Assembly: GCA_937920345.1 (NCBI GenBank) | Contig: CALGVA010000073.1 | Span: 1 to 64,000, forward strand | DNA from: an uncultured Lachnospiraceae bacterium | GTDB taxonomy: Bacteria; Bacillota; Clostridia; Lachnospirales; Lachnospiraceae | Direction of reading: 5' to 3' | DNA length: 64,000 nt | Shown here: positions 28,701 to 36,097 of the stretch, one piece after another | Position numbering within the stretch: position 1 is the first letter of the stretch | Layout of the letters: every line of letters starts with the position of its first letter | Made by a program: the position numbers and the translations under genes | Notes under the pieces: generated by a model | Database searches by the model: none | Told to the model about the DNA's origin: nothing | The model's input: only the letters and a program-made list of their open reading frames with translations

Positions 28701-30984
28701 GGATACGGCTCTGGATGTGGAGACCAGTCTTGAAGTGTTGAGAGCATTGATCCAACAATATGAAAATGTACAGCAGGGCGATTACACAGAGGAGAGCTGG
28801 AATGCCTTTACGGACGCATTAGCGGCGGCGAAAGAAGCGGCAGCGAAAGAGAATGTAACGCAGGCGGAGATTGACAGCGCTAAGGCAGCTTTAGAGGCGG
28901 CTTACGCAGGACTTAAGAGGGCAGAGCACCACGAAGGCCTCTGGTTTGAAATCCTTAAGAATCCCGAAACTGCCGATGGAAGCTATATCTACACCGGCGC
29001 GGCAATCAAGCCTGAAATCAGGGTTTATCATGGAGATGAACTGTTACAGATTAAGAAAGATTACACGGCAGCCTATAAGAATAACACCAATGCCGGAGAG
29101 GCGACGGTAACCGTTACCGGTAAGGGCAACTTCAAGGGCAAGGATACGGCGGTCTTTACGATCCATAAGAAAAATATCAATGATGCAGATATCACGGCGG
29201 CGGATGTCTATGCGATCCTGAAAGCGAACGGCACCGTAGTCAATCCGAAGGTAACTGTGAAGTTCGGCAGCAAGACGCTGAAGAACAATAATGACTACAG
29301 AGTGGAATATCCTGATGTAGACAAGGATACGGAAGGTAAAATCGTAGCAAAGGATTATACGATCACTATCCATACAGATGCAGTCAAGAAGGATAAAAAA
29401 GGAAAGCCTGTTGATTCCCTTAACTATACCGGAAGCAGAACCATCAATTATACGGTACGGGAGAACGGGACCCTGCTGATGAGCAGTGCGAGGATCACGC
29501 TGGATAAGACAAAAGTGGATTACGCGGGCGTCAATACCGAGAAACCCCGGGTAACAGGCGTCAAGATCGGCAGCACGACGCTTACGCAGGACGACGATTA
29601 TACGGTAACGTATGACGAGAACTGGAACCGGACCGGCAAGGCGGCAGTCATCGTTACGGCGAAAGAAGGCACGAAATATTACGGCAGCAAGACCGTGTCC
29701 TACACCGTAAACGGCACAAAACTGGCAGCAAAAGAACTGCAGATCGAAGGCATTGAAGCGGGCGGATACGACTATACGGGAGAACCGGTTTTCATCAGTG
29801 AGGAAGCCGCAGATCCGGCCATGAGGACGTTAAAGGTTACAAGAATCAAGGCGGGCGGCAGACCGATCGAAGGCGGCACGATACTGGTGGAAGGCACGGA
29901 TTACACCGTTTCCTACAAGACAGGCAGGAAAGCCGGCGAGCATACAAACGCGGGTACGGTCACCGTGACCATTACCGGTATCAATGCGTACACCGGTTCC
30001 GTGAGCAGGACCTTCAAGATCAAGCCGGCAGACCTGACAGCGCTGGGGACAGAAGACGCACCGGCAGGATTTGCGTTCGCGGCAGAGGAGACGGCAAAGT
30101 ACAACAAGACCGGTGCGAAGCCCGCGATCACAAGGCTGACGTATAACGGAAGGCCGCTTGTGGAGAAACAGGATTACACCGTTACCTACCAGAAGAACAA
30201 TACGGTGACGGCCGGTGACACATCCGCGGTCATGACGATCAAAGGCAAAGGCAACTTCAAGGGTTCCTATAAGCATTCGTACAAAGTGACGGCAGCGTCA
30301 GCAGAGGATGTGTATGCAGCGGCTGCAGATATCGTGAAGCCGGTGAAGTTCAACCAGGTGAAGACGGCAGTGAAAGTGTTCGAGACAGAGACGGGCAAAG
30401 TGCTGAAAGCCGGAACAGACTATGAGAAGACCATCACATACCATAGCGATCCGGCATGCACAGAGGCGTCAGCGATCACGGCGGAGAACTTTGCTGCGGC
30501 AGCGGATATCGACCAGGTCATTTACGCGAAAGTGACCATGCGGGGTAATTATGCCGGAACGGGCGCAACACCCGGCGTTGTGACAGCGGCGTTCAGGGTA
30601 TACGATAAAGACCTGAAGATGACAAGTAAGAAACTGGAGATCAGGGTTGACACCACGACGGACAGAGAGGGCAATCCGATTGTCTGTGACGGAAGCAGGG
30701 TGAAGAACCCTTACTACACGGGTGCAGATATTGAACCGAAGGTGACAGTGACCCTGAAGGGAAGCGGCGGCGCTGCGGATCAAGTGCTGACAGAAGGAAC
30801 AGACTATGCAGTGGCGTACAGCAATAACAGGAACAAAGGCAAGGCGACAGTGACGGTTACCGGAACCGGTAACGGCTGCGGCGGCACGAAGAACCTGAAG
30901 TTCACCATCGTATCGAAGGATATGAAGTGGTACGAAGAGGTTTCAGAAAAGATAGCTTCTTTCTTCTCCAATCTGTTCCGGTAA
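22792..30984 (+). CDS. giant secreted GH5-like beta-mannanase/glucanase with inserted repeats and C-terminal beta-repeat tail
   Basis: Secreted enzyme of 2730 residues. A signal peptide covers about residues 1-35. The clan GH-A barrel, closest by eye to GH5 mannanases, begins near 45; acid/base Glu233 is in ETGNEIG and nucleophile Glu572 in ILGEFGAK. Between them, about residues 275-510, is a Glu/Thr/Pro-rich insertion with two tandem repeats, ending just before HLILDG. After the barrel come an FN3-like domain (about 665-785), further beta-sandwich and CBM-like domains (two openings near 1080 and 1243 resemble CBM11/CIA30), two blocks starting NGDF (about 1655 and 1830), a FIVAR helix bundle (about 1974-2045) and Lachnospiraceae-type beta repeats to about 2710. 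No LPXTG is seen. It probably degrades beta-mannan outside the cell for the importer encoded downstream. Exact GH family is not settled. Confidence 0.85.
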   Translation: MGRRKVTKKVLAWILLAAMITTGFGGETGINVVNAGNSGERANSLSVFENFITVDGTKLMDGDKELKFVSLNYPQATSDTPWESENAVKTIKAMGGNVTRSYTIPVYNGQNSATAYVTGVDNNGQLIFNEDALNNLDNLLAACNKHGIRLIIPLVDHWHWIGGMDGYVWLAGEADGMPSQSGFQEWAWKFYESETCMDYFKQMITHLLNRTNSVTGVKYMDDPAILCWETGNEIGNRSQDDKDEILSKWTNQVANHIRSIYGDKEIPYETETADPASIDDLEEEDKDSSIGEETEAPEETEAPEETEAPEETEEPGETEEPGETETPEETEEPGETEAPEETEEPGETEAPEETEEPGETETPEETEAPEGTETPEETGNPEKSEEVSGEIREDGVAMTSTVTEQIAQRKVISVIKETAETEEPEETKESEDTVEAESPEPTEDTVETESPEPTEDTVETESPEPAEDTVEAESPDTAEDTVGTESPEKIEKTKKAILPGTKSAVSETASETPVRRHLILDGRMSLSKNGSLAANNPCDILGAHYYEGNYAERCKNDTITAHNAGKPFILGEFGAKVEAQPCADVFQAGLENNTNGIMMWSLRAHKDGYGYYFHDEDGYWASYHWPGFVSGDYYGETEILRAIYAYAQIANGKASTYEEAKKIPIPAPETDEAPLLYADGEYHNSFKDGSVGDIKWRGVVGGAWYEIQRADGVVTENDNNDVWTTIADEKDCVYDSGRNWEDKAHDCIAGYHDETAIDGQTYSYRLRACNESGEGLWSNIVTVNSAKHVVVDDLDLIAVSSTDPNPAEIRNTYSSDHSANISYSSSSIVNRSATEGYIEYESIIPVKEVVVTAVSEPEEGSEPKIFVSSDGINYTQIDAVHEAGTKVYSAADVSDKGKYYYTRIYMAGQSKCKLDAVSITYYNDGASYIDGSDGAGVKTNVMIQDNTFGINAAPYYTMKSPNLTAAGSVQGITADDDKAASILYKTGDDINAYRIVVYEKDGIKPAVEYSYDSVTWKAIDVLAGVQEGDYTRVTYGDLNSSDMARVIRISFPEGGRDKVILKSVEISSGKKTIPLSESAPANTFEDGEYYFGNDAMIQAAYTIGKEGNSVVYSKTFDRMDFSAYDCIYSWVKPDNSGNTLKLRLADADNRTWDSEAVVLNGTTGKMNKFLLGGAESFDFSKVTRFDFVISAKNDVSTASGEIALNGDNFYTGNYGVELAYTLDSTNSTVYVDSVYASSSTKADDFEGYSGSNALLRAAYQRNTSGGAFDMSLDAVHKSEGAYGARIDYSYNGTGYAGARKDMDLLNLAGYDGFMMYIESDGSGNQFKLQMTTELSTYNYTGYLSGTGPMTYYMPFKDIVEADWTGGTGHIDASQNLKTVEIYTNQEGSVTSGTFYVDDIKGANFVNDLEKLTRVDSDYAGGVEITSFPYTISGTAEYVDYISLLIGEKVFNIPVDSSGRWTYEINENSGIYNGENMELQAGFYYPNRAVIATAWSEAKTITINVEGNDAPAAESYDKVAWKWDFAADGTDGWTFDGFSPWVESGNLVAWSADGYDATFSYTVTGIPNGVYTLSNDIKVKSNMNNAQMALTDGTDEVRSLAIDTEDVLREDEFLGKKFRVTNNQVTVRYYVNAPVDANGATFAVGDIKLYFVEALNLIRNGDFSDTEGYEGGWPNYPVGWNVIPYTNTGAIKTEPAWFEAGNNKVMIVETGTEFSLSQDVTISDGDAGTYQLSAVFDMEHNPATVEDLVMKITDAEGNVIKSVDPGSGICTLSDIVLAAGTYTVTISGTLSGDPTPDDGNGPVIYIDDVELLLTDFTAPGPGTEESFGENLVTNGDFTSQEEEWPNLPADWETGYTGGDGWSPIKGQDGVFVGYADNAYTFILKQNIPDIQAGMYQLAVDIVLLNEGYANAVTIGVNDTVKDVTAEVNAADYTKVKIDKAVITGGMASIVITGDFKGKGVKIDNVSLRRWKDTALDVETSLEVLRALIQQYENVQQGDYTEESWNAFTDALAAAKEAAAKENVTQAEIDSAKAALEAAYAGLKRAEHHEGLWFEILKNPETADGSYIYTGAAIKPEIRVYHGDELLQIKKDYTAAYKNNTNAGEATVTVTGKGNFKGKDTAVFTIHKKNINDADITAADVYAILKANGTVVNPKVTVKFGSKTLKNNNDYRVEYPDVDKDTEGKIVAKDYTITIHTDAVKKDKKGKPVDSLNYTGSRTINYTVRENGTLLMSSARITLDKTKVDYAGVNTEKPRVTGVKIGSTTLTQDDDYTVTYDENWNRTGKAAVIVTAKEGTKYYGSKTVSYTVNGTKLAAKELQIEGIEAGGYDYTGEPVFISEEAADPAMRTLKVTRIKAGGRPIEGGTILVEGTDYTVSYKTGRKAGEHTNAGTVTVTITGINAYTGSVSRTFKIKPADLTALGTEDAPAGFAFAAEETAKYNKTGAKPAITRLTYNGRPLVEKQDYTVTYQKNNTVTAGDTSAVMTIKGKGNFKGSYKHSYKVTAASAEDVYAAAADIVKPVKFNQVKTAVKVFETETGKVLKAGTDYEKTITYHSDPACTEASAITAENFAAAADIDQVIYAKVTMRGNYAGTGATPGVVTAAFRVYDKDLKMTSKKLEIRVDTTTDREGNPIVCDGSRVKNPYYTGADIEPKVTVTLKGSGGAADQVLTEGTDYAVAYSNNRNKGKATVTVTGTGNGCGGTKNLKFTIVSKDMKWYEEVSEKIASFFSNLFR
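23665..23952 (+). repeat. 18-bp tandem repeat (EETEAP-type), about 16 units
   Basis: Sixteen six-residue units such as EETEAP, EETEEP and GETEAP, codons 292-387 of the giant glycosidase. Units differ by a few substitutions, and pairs of neighbouring units are duplicated. It codes for an acidic proline-rich linker inside the catalytic domain. Confidence 0.9.
24082..24261 (+). repeat. 36-bp tandem repeat (EDTVEAESPEPT-type), five units
   Basis: Five twelve-residue units such as EDTVEAESPEPT and EDTVETESPEPA, codons 431-490 of the same gene. It is a second, independent acidic repeat block inside the interrupted barrel. Confidence 0.9.
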
Positions 30985-31023
30985 TGTGGGGCAGAGCGAA
31001 ATAAATAAGTAGTTGTGCGGAAG

Positions 31024-31047
31024 GGGATTTCCCGAAAGGGAGATTCC
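31024..31047. terminator. hairpin between the convergent glycosidase and yesM genes
   Basis: GGGATTTCCC, GAAA loop, GGGAGATTCC followed by TTTC; the arms pair with G-U wobbles. It lies between two convergent genes and may end transcription from either side. Confidence 0.55.
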
Positions 31048-31143
31048 TTTCTGTATCCTGAGCATACCAGAGTATGCCTCCAGCGGGCGCAAATACGAAG
31101 TCTCCGGAGAGAAAGGCTGTGGATCAATAGAAATGATGTGTAA

Positions 31144-32934
31144 TTATGGTATATCAATGCGGATACGTACAGCAACAGTGGTGCCCCTGTCAGCGGAGCT
31201 ATAAACGGTCAGACCGTATTCGGGGCCACAGAATAATTTTATTCTGCGGTTCACGTTTCTCATGCCGATGCCTTTGAATAAATCATTCTTTTCATTGATG
31301 TATGCATTTAGATTCCGGACCTTTTCTTCGGACATGCCCGAACCGTTGTCCGATACCGTCAGAAGAAGAGTATGCGGGTCTGCTTTTTCAGCAGATACTA
31401 CAATCTTCCCGTCTGACCGGACGGAAGCCATACCGTGATAAATCGCGTTTTCCAGAATCGGCTGTAAGATAAGCTTAGGCATGGAAATGGAGTAATATCT
31501 GGCATCAATATTAATGGTAATACTATATTGGGAGCGAAAACGGCGTTCGAGAAGGGAAACATATTTCTTTAGCTGGGCAATCTCCTCGCTTAAGGATACC
31601 GGCTGATTAATATTGCTGATGCTATAACGGAGGAGGCCTCCAAGCTCTGTTGCCATTTCCGCGGTGGTTTCATCATCATTAATGGTAGCCATCATACTGA
31701 TGGATTCGAGGGTATTGTATAAGAAATGTGGATTGATCTGTGATTGCAGCATCTGGAACTGGGATTCACTGGAAGCAATCTTTTGGAGATAAACTTCATG
31801 AATCAGCTCATTAATTTTATCCAGCAGGGAATTGTAGGATACGGAGAGCATTCCGACTTCATCCATTCTGTCAACCTGGATATGTGTACTGAAATCACCG
31901 GATTCGGCAATCTTCATTATTTTGCTCAGGTGCCTGATTGGAACGATGATCTGTCTGGAAGTATAAAACAGGCAGAACAGAGACAAAGTCATCACAATCG
32001 TCAGGATCACAAGATTACGTTTCTGAAGCTGGTTTATTTCGAAAAAAAGTTCTGATTCGGGGATCAGGCTGATGACGCGTAAATCATTGGAATCGGAGTC
32101 AACGGAAGAAATCAGAAAGGATTCATTGTTGATCTTTAAGGAAAACATGGTTTCATCCGTATTGTCCGGAATGGATAACAGAATGTCTTCTGCAGGCTTG
32201 GCAATATTTTCCGGAACGGTGTCATAGATGGTGTAATCATCATGCAGTATGACGACACGATGATTTTCTGTGAGTTTCATATTGTCACAGATATCTTCAA
32301 AATAGGATATTTTGGTATTGACCAGAAGAATCCCTATTACAGAGGCATCTGAGACCCGGACAATGCCGCGGGCTACTCCAAAGACATAAAAGGGCTTGTT
32401 TTTTTCATTTACAATATAAGGAAGTTCATAGGTGTCAACTAAAACGGGCTTACCGAAAGTATCTATGCATTCGGAAAACCAGGGTTCTGATGAGGGGTTA
32501 AACGGCTGGTAAACGGCATCGCGCACCTTATAATCCCCCTGGCCTGTTAAGTTGAAGATATAACATGAATTGACGGAATTTTTGTACGCAAATATCTCCT
32601 CAAAAATCTGTTCATTTAAAAGCTGAAATTTATAGGAGTTAATGTTATTTACGGTAAAATTATATAGCTGGCCCATATAAGTATCATCTGCCTGCTTATA
32701 TGTTAATGGAATTTTGGTTATATTGTTAATGTCATTAATGTAATCATTAATTTTTGAAATGGTCTGGTGGTTATTTTGATTAACCATAGTATAAATGGAG
32801 TTTTGTTTTTCTATACGGTAGTTGTTTGATGTGATGAAAAATAAACTGAGGATCGGAATGAAAACAATGATGATAATCATGGATAGACGAAAAAAAATAG
32901 AAGAATTTCTTATAAAATTAATAAATTTTTTCAT
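31144..32934 (-). CDS. yesM: YesM-type sensor histidine kinase
   Basis: Membrane sensor kinase of 596 residues. A first membrane helix at about 17-36 is followed by an extracellular sensing domain (dCache-like) to about 300, a second helix, a HAMP linker, and then the YesM core. The phosphoacceptor block is QINPHFLYNTLESI, the N-box is QPILENAIYHG and the G-box is GIGMRNVNRRI. YesM-type kinases with AraC-type partners usually sense extracellular sugars or their binding proteins. The divergent gene is its partner yesN. It is set between the glycosidase and the GH130/importer genes and so is likely to control them. Confidence 0.92.
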   Translation of the reverse strand: MKKFINFIRNSSIFFRLSMIIIIVFIPILSLFFITSNNYRIEKQNSIYTMVNQNNHQTISKINDYINDINNITKIPLTYKQADDTYMGQLYNFTVNNINSYKFQLLNEQIFEEIFAYKNSVNSCYIFNLTGQGDYKVRDAVYQPFNPSSEPWFSECIDTFGKPVLVDTYELPYIVNEKNKPFYVFGVARGIVRVSDASVIGILLVNTKISYFEDICDNMKLTENHRVVILHDDYTIYDTVPENIAKPAEDILLSIPDNTDETMFSLKINNESFLISSVDSDSNDLRVISLIPESELFFEINQLQKRNLVILTIVMTLSLFCLFYTSRQIIVPIRHLSKIMKIAESGDFSTHIQVDRMDEVGMLSVSYNSLLDKINELIHEVYLQKIASSESQFQMLQSQINPHFLYNTLESISMMATINDDETTAEMATELGGLLRYSISNINQPVSLSEEIAQLKKYVSLLERRFRSQYSITINIDARYYSISMPKLILQPILENAIYHGMASVRSDGKIVVSAEKADPHTLLLTVSDNGSGMSEEKVRNLNAYINEKNDLFKGIGMRNVNRRIKLFCGPEYGLTVYSSADRGTTVAVRIRIDIP

Positions 32935-33054
32935 GGTCTATCGCCCTTTCAATCCGGTATTCCTGATATATACTGATATTATATAAAATGCGGATGCAGA
33001 TTGCAAGGGTGTGCAGACAGGAAGAATTTAACAGTTACGCATGGAGGGAATCAT

Positions 33055-34620
33055 ATGAATATCATGTTGGTGGACGATGATATCATTATCAGGGAGGGAA
33101 TGAAGAAGATCATTCAGAAGGCGGACCGCGGCTGGAAAGTGACAGCGGAAGCGGGAGATGGTGAAGCTGCCTTGAGAAAACTGGACGAAACACCAGAAGT
33201 CGATATCCTGATAACAGATGTGCGCATGCCTGTTATGGACGGGATTGAGCTGATTAAAAAAATCAGAGAGCGGGATAGAAAGATACGGATTATTGTACTG
33301 AGCGGATTTGATGAATTTGACTATGTGCGTAATGCTTTCATGCACGGTGCGGTGGATTATCTGTTAAAGCCTTTTCAGAAAGAGGATCTGCTTGTAAGAC
33401 TGGAAAATATTGAGGAAAAAATAGTATCAGACAAAGCGTCAGAAAGCCATAGAAAGAAAAATAAGAATGTATTGATTGCAGATATCATGGCGCATCTTTT
33501 AATGGATGACGGAGAGGTTAAGCCGGACGAGATGCGGGAACTGGAAGCCTTGAGAGTAAATGTACAATATCCCTGTTATCTGGTAGCTGCTATTTGTGCG
33601 GACCATTATTACGGGCAATGCCAGGATATCCAGCAGAACGAAAAGCACTTGCATAATGATATGGAAAAGATAGCGGAGGAACTGAAGGAAAAAAAGGATT
33701 ATGAATATTGCTTCTGCATGAATGACCGGGAAATATTAATGATTCTTTTCTGCAACAGCGAAGCACAGGGTAAATTGCTATCCCAAAAGATATTTACTGT
33801 ACTGAATGATCTCTCGGATGAGGAGGTTACGGATTCTATGGGAGTGAGTAATGTACACAATGAAGTTTCAGAAATGAAACAGGCGTACAGAGAAGCATGG
33901 GAAGCCATTCAGGCAAGATTTTATCTGGGACAGAATAAACAGATTTACTATCATGAAATTTCCGGAAAGTGCATTGATATCAAGTATGATCTGGAACAGC
34001 CGGTCAGCGAACTGGTGCATTATCTGGAAATGTGCGACTATATAAAAGCAAAACAGGTTATGGAACGGGTTTTTTTGGACTTAAGTTATTGTGAGCCGGA
34101 AAAATTCCGGAAATATATGCACAGAATGATAGAGATGCTCATGTTTCGGATCAAAGATTTTGAAAGTGTACTGCGCTTATGTGGACAGGATTATCAATTT
34201 CAGATTGATTACCTGAATACATACCGGGATCTGAAGTCTTTTATGAACGCTGTTTTGCAGGGAACGGTTGAATATATGAAAGCCGAAAAAGAGAAGAGGA
34301 GTAAAAAAAGAATAGAACTTGCGAAAAAATATATAAAAGAAAATTACCATAAGCAGATCAATCTTAATGATGTCGCTGAATATGTGGAATTAAATGCATC
34401 TTATTTCAGTAACTTATTTAAGGTTGAGACAGGGATAAATTTTTCTGATTTTCTTTTGGATATCAGGATGGAGAATGCAAAGAAACTTCTGCGGGATCCT
34501 AAGATTAAGGTCTATGAAATTGGAAATCTGGTTGGATATGAAGACGCGGTATCGTTTGGCAGGGCTTTCAAAAAGAAACTCGGGATGTCTCCTAAGGAGT
34601 ATAGAAACTCGGTTTATTGA
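33055..34620 (+). CDS. yesN: YesN-type AraC-family response regulator
   Basis: Response regulator of 521 residues. The receiver domain carries phosphoacceptor Asp55 in DILITDVRMP. A long middle domain follows, and two AraC-type helix-turn-helix motifs close the protein (INLNDVAEYVELNASYFSNLF, then KVYEIGNLVGYEDAVSFGRAFKKKLGMSPKEYR). ATG 33055 is preceded by GGAGGGA. It should be phosphorylated by the divergent YesM kinase. Direct-repeat sites found upstream of the glycosidase and importer genes are candidate targets. Confidence 0.92.
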   Translation: MNIMLVDDDIIIREGMKKIIQKADRGWKVTAEAGDGEAALRKLDETPEVDILITDVRMPVMDGIELIKKIRERDRKIRIIVLSGFDEFDYVRNAFMHGAVDYLLKPFQKEDLLVRLENIEEKIVSDKASESHRKKNKNVLIADIMAHLLMDDGEVKPDEMRELEALRVNVQYPCYLVAAICADHYYGQCQDIQQNEKHLHNDMEKIAEELKEKKDYEYCFCMNDREILMILFCNSEAQGKLLSQKIFTVLNDLSDEEVTDSMGVSNVHNEVSEMKQAYREAWEAIQARFYLGQNKQIYYHEISGKCIDIKYDLEQPVSELVHYLEMCDYIKAKQVMERVFLDLSYCEPEKFRKYMHRMIEMLMFRIKDFESVLRLCGQDYQFQIDYLNTYRDLKSFMNAVLQGTVEYMKAEKEKRSKKRIELAKKYIKENYHKQINLNDVAEYVELNASYFSNLFKVETGINFSDFLLDIRMENAKKLLRDPKIKVYEIGNLVGYEDAVSFGRAFKKKLGMSPKEYRNSVY

Positions 34621-34653
34621 TATCTCCATCAATCAAATTATATAGCGGAAAGC

Positions 34654-34712
34654 AGCCGGCAATGATTCAATCTAAAAAAGTGTATAGGAATCAAAAGGCC
34701 GGCTATTTTTTT
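34654..34712 (+). terminator. terminator of yesN, with a motif copy in its loop
   Basis: Arms AGCCGGC (34654-34660) and GCCGGCT (34698-34704) followed by ATTTTTTT. The long loop holds an inner GATTC/GAATC pairing and TGTATAGGAATCAAAAG (34681-34697), which resembles the candidate YesN site. Terminator and possible binding site therefore overlap, 68 bp before the GH130 start. Confidence 0.6.
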
Positions 34713-34765
34713 CGTCAGTAAGGCTGTGATACCATGGCAGTATCAAAACAGAGAGGGGGAAGACA

Positions 34766-35971
34766 ATGCATAAACCGATCATCAGATATTCGCCGGAACC
34801 GGTATTAGAGCCGAAGGAGGGGTGCATATGGGCTGATACTATGGTACTGAACCCGGCAATTGTTAAAGACCCGTATTCCGACACCATACATATGTTATTC
34901 CGCTCAACCGGACCGTGGCCGGTGAAGAATCTGAAAGGAAAATCTGATCCGTATCCTATTTTTCTGGGATATGCCAAAAGTGATGACAGAGGGGAAACGT
35001 GGCAGCCGGATTTTGGCAGACCGGCGCTTGCCCCGGCGTTAGAGTATGAGATGGACAAAATGTATATCAGGGATATATATGACAGGGAGGTAGTGAACTA
35101 TGCCAATGGTTGCGTGGAAGATCCCCGTATTTTTGAGGTGGAGGGAGAACTGTATCTGACAACGGCGTGCCGGATGTTTCCACCCGGTCCGTACTGGGAG
35201 GGAGATAAAAGGAGGGATAATATTCCTGATTGGGCAATGGAGCCGGATAATCCCTTTGGGACAACAGCATCCCGAAACGATACGACAACGGTGTTGTTTA
35301 AGCTGGATCTGGACAAGCTGAAAAGCGGGGAATATGAGCGGGCGTTTGGCTATGTCTGTAACCTTACGGATGGAAATGTGACGGCGAACAGGGATGTTTT
35401 CCTGTTTCCCCGTAAGATGAAGATAAACGGAAAAATGCGGTATGTTATGCTGCACAGACCGGAAAACCCGGATAAATTCGAGGCTGGAAAGGGAATATAC
35501 AAACCGGCGATTTTTCTTGCAGCAGCGGAAAAACCGGAGGATTTTTGCACGGGAAAATGTATGCATAAATTATTGGCAAAGGGAATCTTCGATTGGGAAG
35601 AGGAGAGGATCGGCGCAAGCTTTCCGCCTGTTGAAATAGAAAGTGGAAAGTGGCTGATATCCTATCATGGAAAGCAGATGCCGGATTATGGATATACCCA
35701 GTCCTTTATGATCGTGGAAGAGCAAGAGGATGATTTTCCGTTGATTATTCACAGATGTCCTGAGCGTCTGATGTATGCAAGGCAGAAATGGGAACTTCCG
35801 GATAAATTTGCGTGTCCCTGTATTTTTACTACCGGCGGCATTGTAATGGAGGAAGAACTGGTCATGAGCTATGGGGCTGCGGATCAAAAGGTTGGACTGG
35901 CCCGGGCGAATCTTGAGGAAATAGTAGATTATGTAAGTTCTTTTGATGAAAACGGTAATGAAATAGAATAA
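34766..35971 (+). CDS. GH130 family beta-mannoside phosphorylase-like protein
   Basis: Cytoplasmic five-bladed beta-propeller enzyme of 401 residues. Seen: NPAIVKD near the start, the conserved GCVEDPRIFEVEG block holding the catalytic Asp, a DVFLFP segment, RIGASFPPVEIE with YHG soon after, and YGAADQKVGLA near the end. GH130 enzymes phosphorolyse beta-mannosides such as mannosyl-glucose or mannooligosaccharides to mannose 1-phosphate. The order with a GH5-like mannanase and importer fits mannooligosaccharide breakdown after uptake. Its exact substrate cannot be read from sequence. GAGGGGGAAG precedes the ATG. Confidence 0.9.
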   Translation: MHKPIIRYSPEPVLEPKEGCIWADTMVLNPAIVKDPYSDTIHMLFRSTGPWPVKNLKGKSDPYPIFLGYAKSDDRGETWQPDFGRPALAPALEYEMDKMYIRDIYDREVVNYANGCVEDPRIFEVEGELYLTTACRMFPPGPYWEGDKRRDNIPDWAMEPDNPFGTTASRNDTTTVLFKLDLDKLKSGEYERAFGYVCNLTDGNVTANRDVFLFPRKMKINGKMRYVMLHRPENPDKFEAGKGIYKPAIFLAAAEKPEDFCTGKCMHKLLAKGIFDWEEERIGASFPPVEIESGKWLISYHGKQMPDYGYTQSFMIVEEQEDDFPLIIHRCPERLMYARQKWELPDKFACPCIFTTGGIVMEEELVMSYGAADQKVGLARANLEEIVDYVSSFDENGNEIE

Positions 35972-35985
35972 GGGATACAAAATAT

Positions 35986-36002
35986 TGTATAGAAAAACAA
36001 AG
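35986..36002 (+). promoter_or_regulatory. candidate YesN-binding half-site before the importer operon
   Basis: TGTATAGAAAAACAAAG matches 16 of 17 bases of the site before the giant glycosidase (22702-22718). It lies 95 bp before the sugar-binding protein start. A weaker AAAGAAACAGG segment follows, like the second half-site of the glycosidase leader. The regulator assignment is inference from shared position. Confidence 0.5.
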
Positions 36003-36097
36003 ACCGGTAATTTAAAAGAAACAGGCGGTTTGATACGATAATTACAGGAATTGCAATTTCAAATTAAGAACAAAAAATAAAGTTGGGAGGAATCAAT

